Below are positions 4,393 through 5,520 of a stretch of DNA of 5,520 nucleotides, piece after piece; the stretch's first letter is position 1, and every line of letters begins with the position of its first letter. The stretch covers positions 1 through 5,520 of the forward strand of contig JAHJSD010000070.1 of assembly GCA_018830585.1 (NCBI GenBank), read 5' to 3'. The notes under the pieces are model-generated. The model made no database searches, had not been told where the DNA came from, and worked only from the letters and a program-made list of their open reading frames with translations. This stretch comes from Patescibacteria group bacterium. GTDB taxonomy: Bacteria; Patescibacteriota; Microgenomatia; UBA12405; JAHJSD01. The position numbers were made by a program, and so were the translations under genes.

Positions 4393-4460
4393 TTGTGGTG
4401 TTTGTCCGCTAAGCGGACCTGATGAGGCTTCCTGTAAAAGGCAAGCCGAAAACACTATAA
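4393..4460 (+). ncRNA. Hammerhead ribozyme, type III
   Basis: A self-cleaving RNA. Helix III: TTGTGGTGT (4393-4401) pairs with ACACTATAA (4452-4460), nine pairs including two G-U, closed by the core pair U4402-A4451. The cleavage triplet is UUU (4401-4403), so cutting should fall between 4403 and 4404. Helix I is a closed hairpin, GTCCGC (4404-4409), loop TAA, GCGGAC (4413-4418). The conserved CTGATGA is 4419-4425. Helix II is GGCTT+CCT (4426-4433) with AGG+AAGCC (4439-4441, 4443-4447), a one-base bulge C4442 and loop GTAAA. The conserved GAAA is 4448-4451. All required core bases are present. Oddities are the UUU triplet, less favoured than GUC but within the NUH rule, and the very short helix I loop, which may weaken loop-loop contacts. 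It lies in the 3' flank of the GC-rich gene, ahead of a terminator. G-U pairs fix the plus strand. Confidence 0.85.
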
Positions 4461-4484
4461 ATTGACATTTGAAACCTTGTTATT

Positions 4485-4528
4485 CCACCTCGGAGGAGGC
4501 CATACGGCCACCATCCGAGAAGGAATCC
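4485..4528 (-). repeat. Palindromic repeat family (CTCCTCCGAGG), rearranged copy 3
   Basis: On the plus strand CTCGGA (4489-4494) pairs with TCCGAG (4514-4519) around GGCC-ATAC-GGCC (4498-4509). Read on the minus strand it holds GGATTCC, CTCGGATGGTGGCC and CTCCTCCGAGGT, all found in copies 1 and 2 but joined in a different order, as if the hairpin had been permuted within a tandem array. Confidence 0.62.
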
Positions 4529-4537
4529 GGGCAGAAC

Positions 4538-4550
4538 GAAAACACTGTAA
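4538..4550 (+). repeat. Partial duplicate of the hammerhead 3' core strand
   Basis: GAAAACACTGTAA repeats the ribozyme's GAAAACACTATAA (4448-4460) with one change, exactly 90 bases downstream. It could still pair with 4393-4401 through extra G-U pairs, but no CTGATGA or matching helix II accompanies it. Confidence 0.55.
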
Positions 4551-4603
4551 TTATTTTTTCATTTATCATTTAAAATTTAACATTTAATTTAAGATTAAAG
4601 ATT

Positions 4604-4638
4604 TCTGCCCCGGGCCGAGTGGTTCGGGGCAGATTTTT
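4604..4638 (+). terminator. Intrinsic terminator downstream of the ribozyme
   Basis: TCTGCCCCGGGCC (4604-4616) pairs with GGTTCGGGGCAGA (4621-4633) around GAGT, giving 13 pairs with two adjacent G-U pairs, and is followed at once by TTTTT. The G-U pairs and the T run show plus-strand direction. It probably ends the transcript that carries the GC-rich gene and the hammerhead. Confidence 0.82.
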
Positions 4639-4647
4639 GAAAAGACC

Positions 4648-4770
4648 GTCATTCCGAACCCTGTACCCAACGTGGTACGGGGGAGGAATCTAGCGAAGCG
4701 TAATTTTTACACCCCGCACCAGACGGTGCAGGGATAGATTCTTCTCTCCCTGAAGGAGGTCAGGATAACG
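4648..4770. repeat. GTCATTCCGA-type extragenic palindromic element
   Basis: GTCATTCCGA (4648-4657) and TCAGGATAACG (4760-4770) are related imperfect ends. Two similar hairpins lie between them: CCC-T-GTACC with GGTAC-G-GGG (4659-4682) and CCC-C-GCACC with GGTGC-A-GGG (4712-4733). GAATCTAGCG and TAGATTC are placed symmetrically. It resembles the element at 2995-3114. Confidence 0.52.
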
Positions 4771-4802
4771 AGCAGTTAATAAGATAACAAACAAGAGGAA
4801 GC

Positions 4803-5520
4803 ATGAAAAGCATAAGTTTTATCATTCCAGTTTACAACGAGGAAAAGAGGCTAAAAAAGACCTTTAGGGCATTAGCCAAATTCAAGGCGCCTAAAGGTCT
4901 AAAATTAAGCCAAGTTATCTTTGTCAATGACGGTAGCACCGACAATACTTTAAAGGTCTTAAAATCCACCAAACTTCCCTACCCCATTAAGATCATTTCT
5001 TATGCCAAAAACAAAGGCAAAGGTTATGCCGTTAAAAAAGGTTTAGCTCAAATCAAAACCGATTATGGTCTTTTTTTTGATGCTGATATTGCCACCCCTA
5101 TAAATGAAATCAAAAAATTCGTTAACTATATCAATGCCGGGGTTCCGGTAATTATCGGCACCAGAAAAAATAGTCATTCTACTGTAGTTAAACCTCAGCC
5201 TGTCTATAGACAGGTCTTAGGTAAATGTTTTACTTATCTATCTAACATTGCTCTAAATACTTGGGTAACTGATTTTACCTGCGGTTTTAAAGCTTTTAGC
5301 AAAACCGCGGCTAAACAAATCAGCCGAAGAATGGCCATTAACCGCTGGGGCTTTGACAGCGAGATTATGTTTTTGAGCCGAAAGTTGGGCTTTAAAATCC
5401 AGGAAGTGGCGGTAATTTGGGCCGACGATCCTAACAGCAGGGTAAATTTAACCAAAGACATTGTCCGTTCTTTTGGCGAACTAATCCAAATCCGGCTTAA
5501 CCAGGCCAAAGGCAAATACC
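4803..5520 (+). CDS. GT2 glycosyltransferase, dolichyl-phosphate hexose synthase-like (3' end cut)
   Basis: The frame is open from the ATG at 4803 to the window end, giving 239 residues. It is a GT-A fold, family 2 glycosyltransferase. Visible motifs in order: FIIPVYNEEKRL (6-17) and VNDGSTDNT (41-49), the nucleotide-sugar binding parts; NKGKGYAVKKGL (70-81); the metal-binding DAD (93-95) in FFDADIAT; DFTCGFKAF (157-165); and WGFDSE (182-187) followed by EVAVIW, typical of the DPM1/ALG5-like branch that moves a hexose from a nucleotide sugar to a polyprenyl phosphate. No membrane helix is seen, so it should act at the inner face of the membrane. Relatives are about 240-260 residues, so little is missing. 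AGAGGA just before the ATG is a modest ribosome binding site. The exact sugar cannot be told. Codon use is AT-rich, like the surface-protein gene and unlike the GC-rich gene before it. Confidence 0.9.
   Translation, partial: MKSISFIIPVYNEEKRLKKTFRALAKFKAPKGLKLSQVIFVNDGSTDNTLKVLKSTKLPYPIKIISYAKNKGKGYAVKKGLAQIKTDYGLFFDADIATPINEIKKFVNYINAGVPVIIGTRKNSHSTVVKPQPVYRQVLGKCFTYLSNIALNTWVTDFTCGFKAFSKTAAKQISRRMAINRWGFDSEIMFLSRKLGFKIQEVAVIWADDPNSRVNLTKDIVRSFGELIQIRLNQAKGKY

Noticed and set aside
5234..5515. Minus-strand open frame of 93 codons
   Set aside because: It lies antisense to the glycosyltransferase, whose motifs are unmistakable.

Overview
The window looks like chromosomal sequence from an uncultured, AT-leaning bacterium, most likely a Candidate Phyla Radiation (Patescibacteria) member. 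Pointers are the very small coiled-coil hypothetical genes, a DUF11-like surface protein with an LPxTG-type anchor, scarce Shine-Dalgarno sites, and long intergenic stretches filled with GC-rich palindromes and AT-rich repeats. The taxonomy is inference: there is no rRNA or other marker gene here.

Layout. (1) 1-188, minus: the N-terminal part of a heptad-repeat coiled-coil protein that runs off the window. (2) 189-613: a divergent intergenic region with two G/C palindromes and back-to-back promoters. (3) 614-1303, plus: a secreted DUF11-like protein ending in an LPATG sorting signal, followed by a large palindrome. (4) 1437-1783: a non-coding block full of stem-loops whose G-U wobbles favour the plus strand. 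(5) 1803-1831: a perfect TTGACA-17-TATAAT promoter with no gene behind it. (6) 2072-2299, minus: a second coiled-coil protein, paralogous at its N-terminus to the first and carrying the same promoter with the start codon at the expected +1, so probably leaderless. (7) 2445-2855: a second densely structured, gene-free block, a candidate non-coding RNA. (8) 2877-3213: three different palindromic repeats. (9) 3342-4247, plus: a markedly GC-rich gene for a single-pass membrane protein, with a strong Shine-Dalgarno site and a hairpin-rich leader, probably acquired by transfer. (10) 4296-4638: its 3' flank, holding a 14-bp hairpin, a type III hammerhead ribozyme (4393-4460) and an intrinsic terminator. 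(11) 4648-4770: a GTCAT-type palindromic repeat. (12) 4803-5520, plus: a GT2 glycosyltransferase resembling dolichyl-phosphate glucose/mannose synthases, cut by the window end.

The most striking element is the hammerhead. All core nucleotides and all three helices can be read directly, and it lies between a GC-rich gene and a terminator, so it would cut in that gene's 3' UTR or release a small RNA. A 16-nt tract overlapping its 5' helix recurs inverted inside the structured block at 2445-2855, and its 3' core strand is partly duplicated 90 nt downstream. The two structured non-coding blocks, the orphan consensus promoter and the paired leaderless coiled-coil genes are the other points worth a second look.
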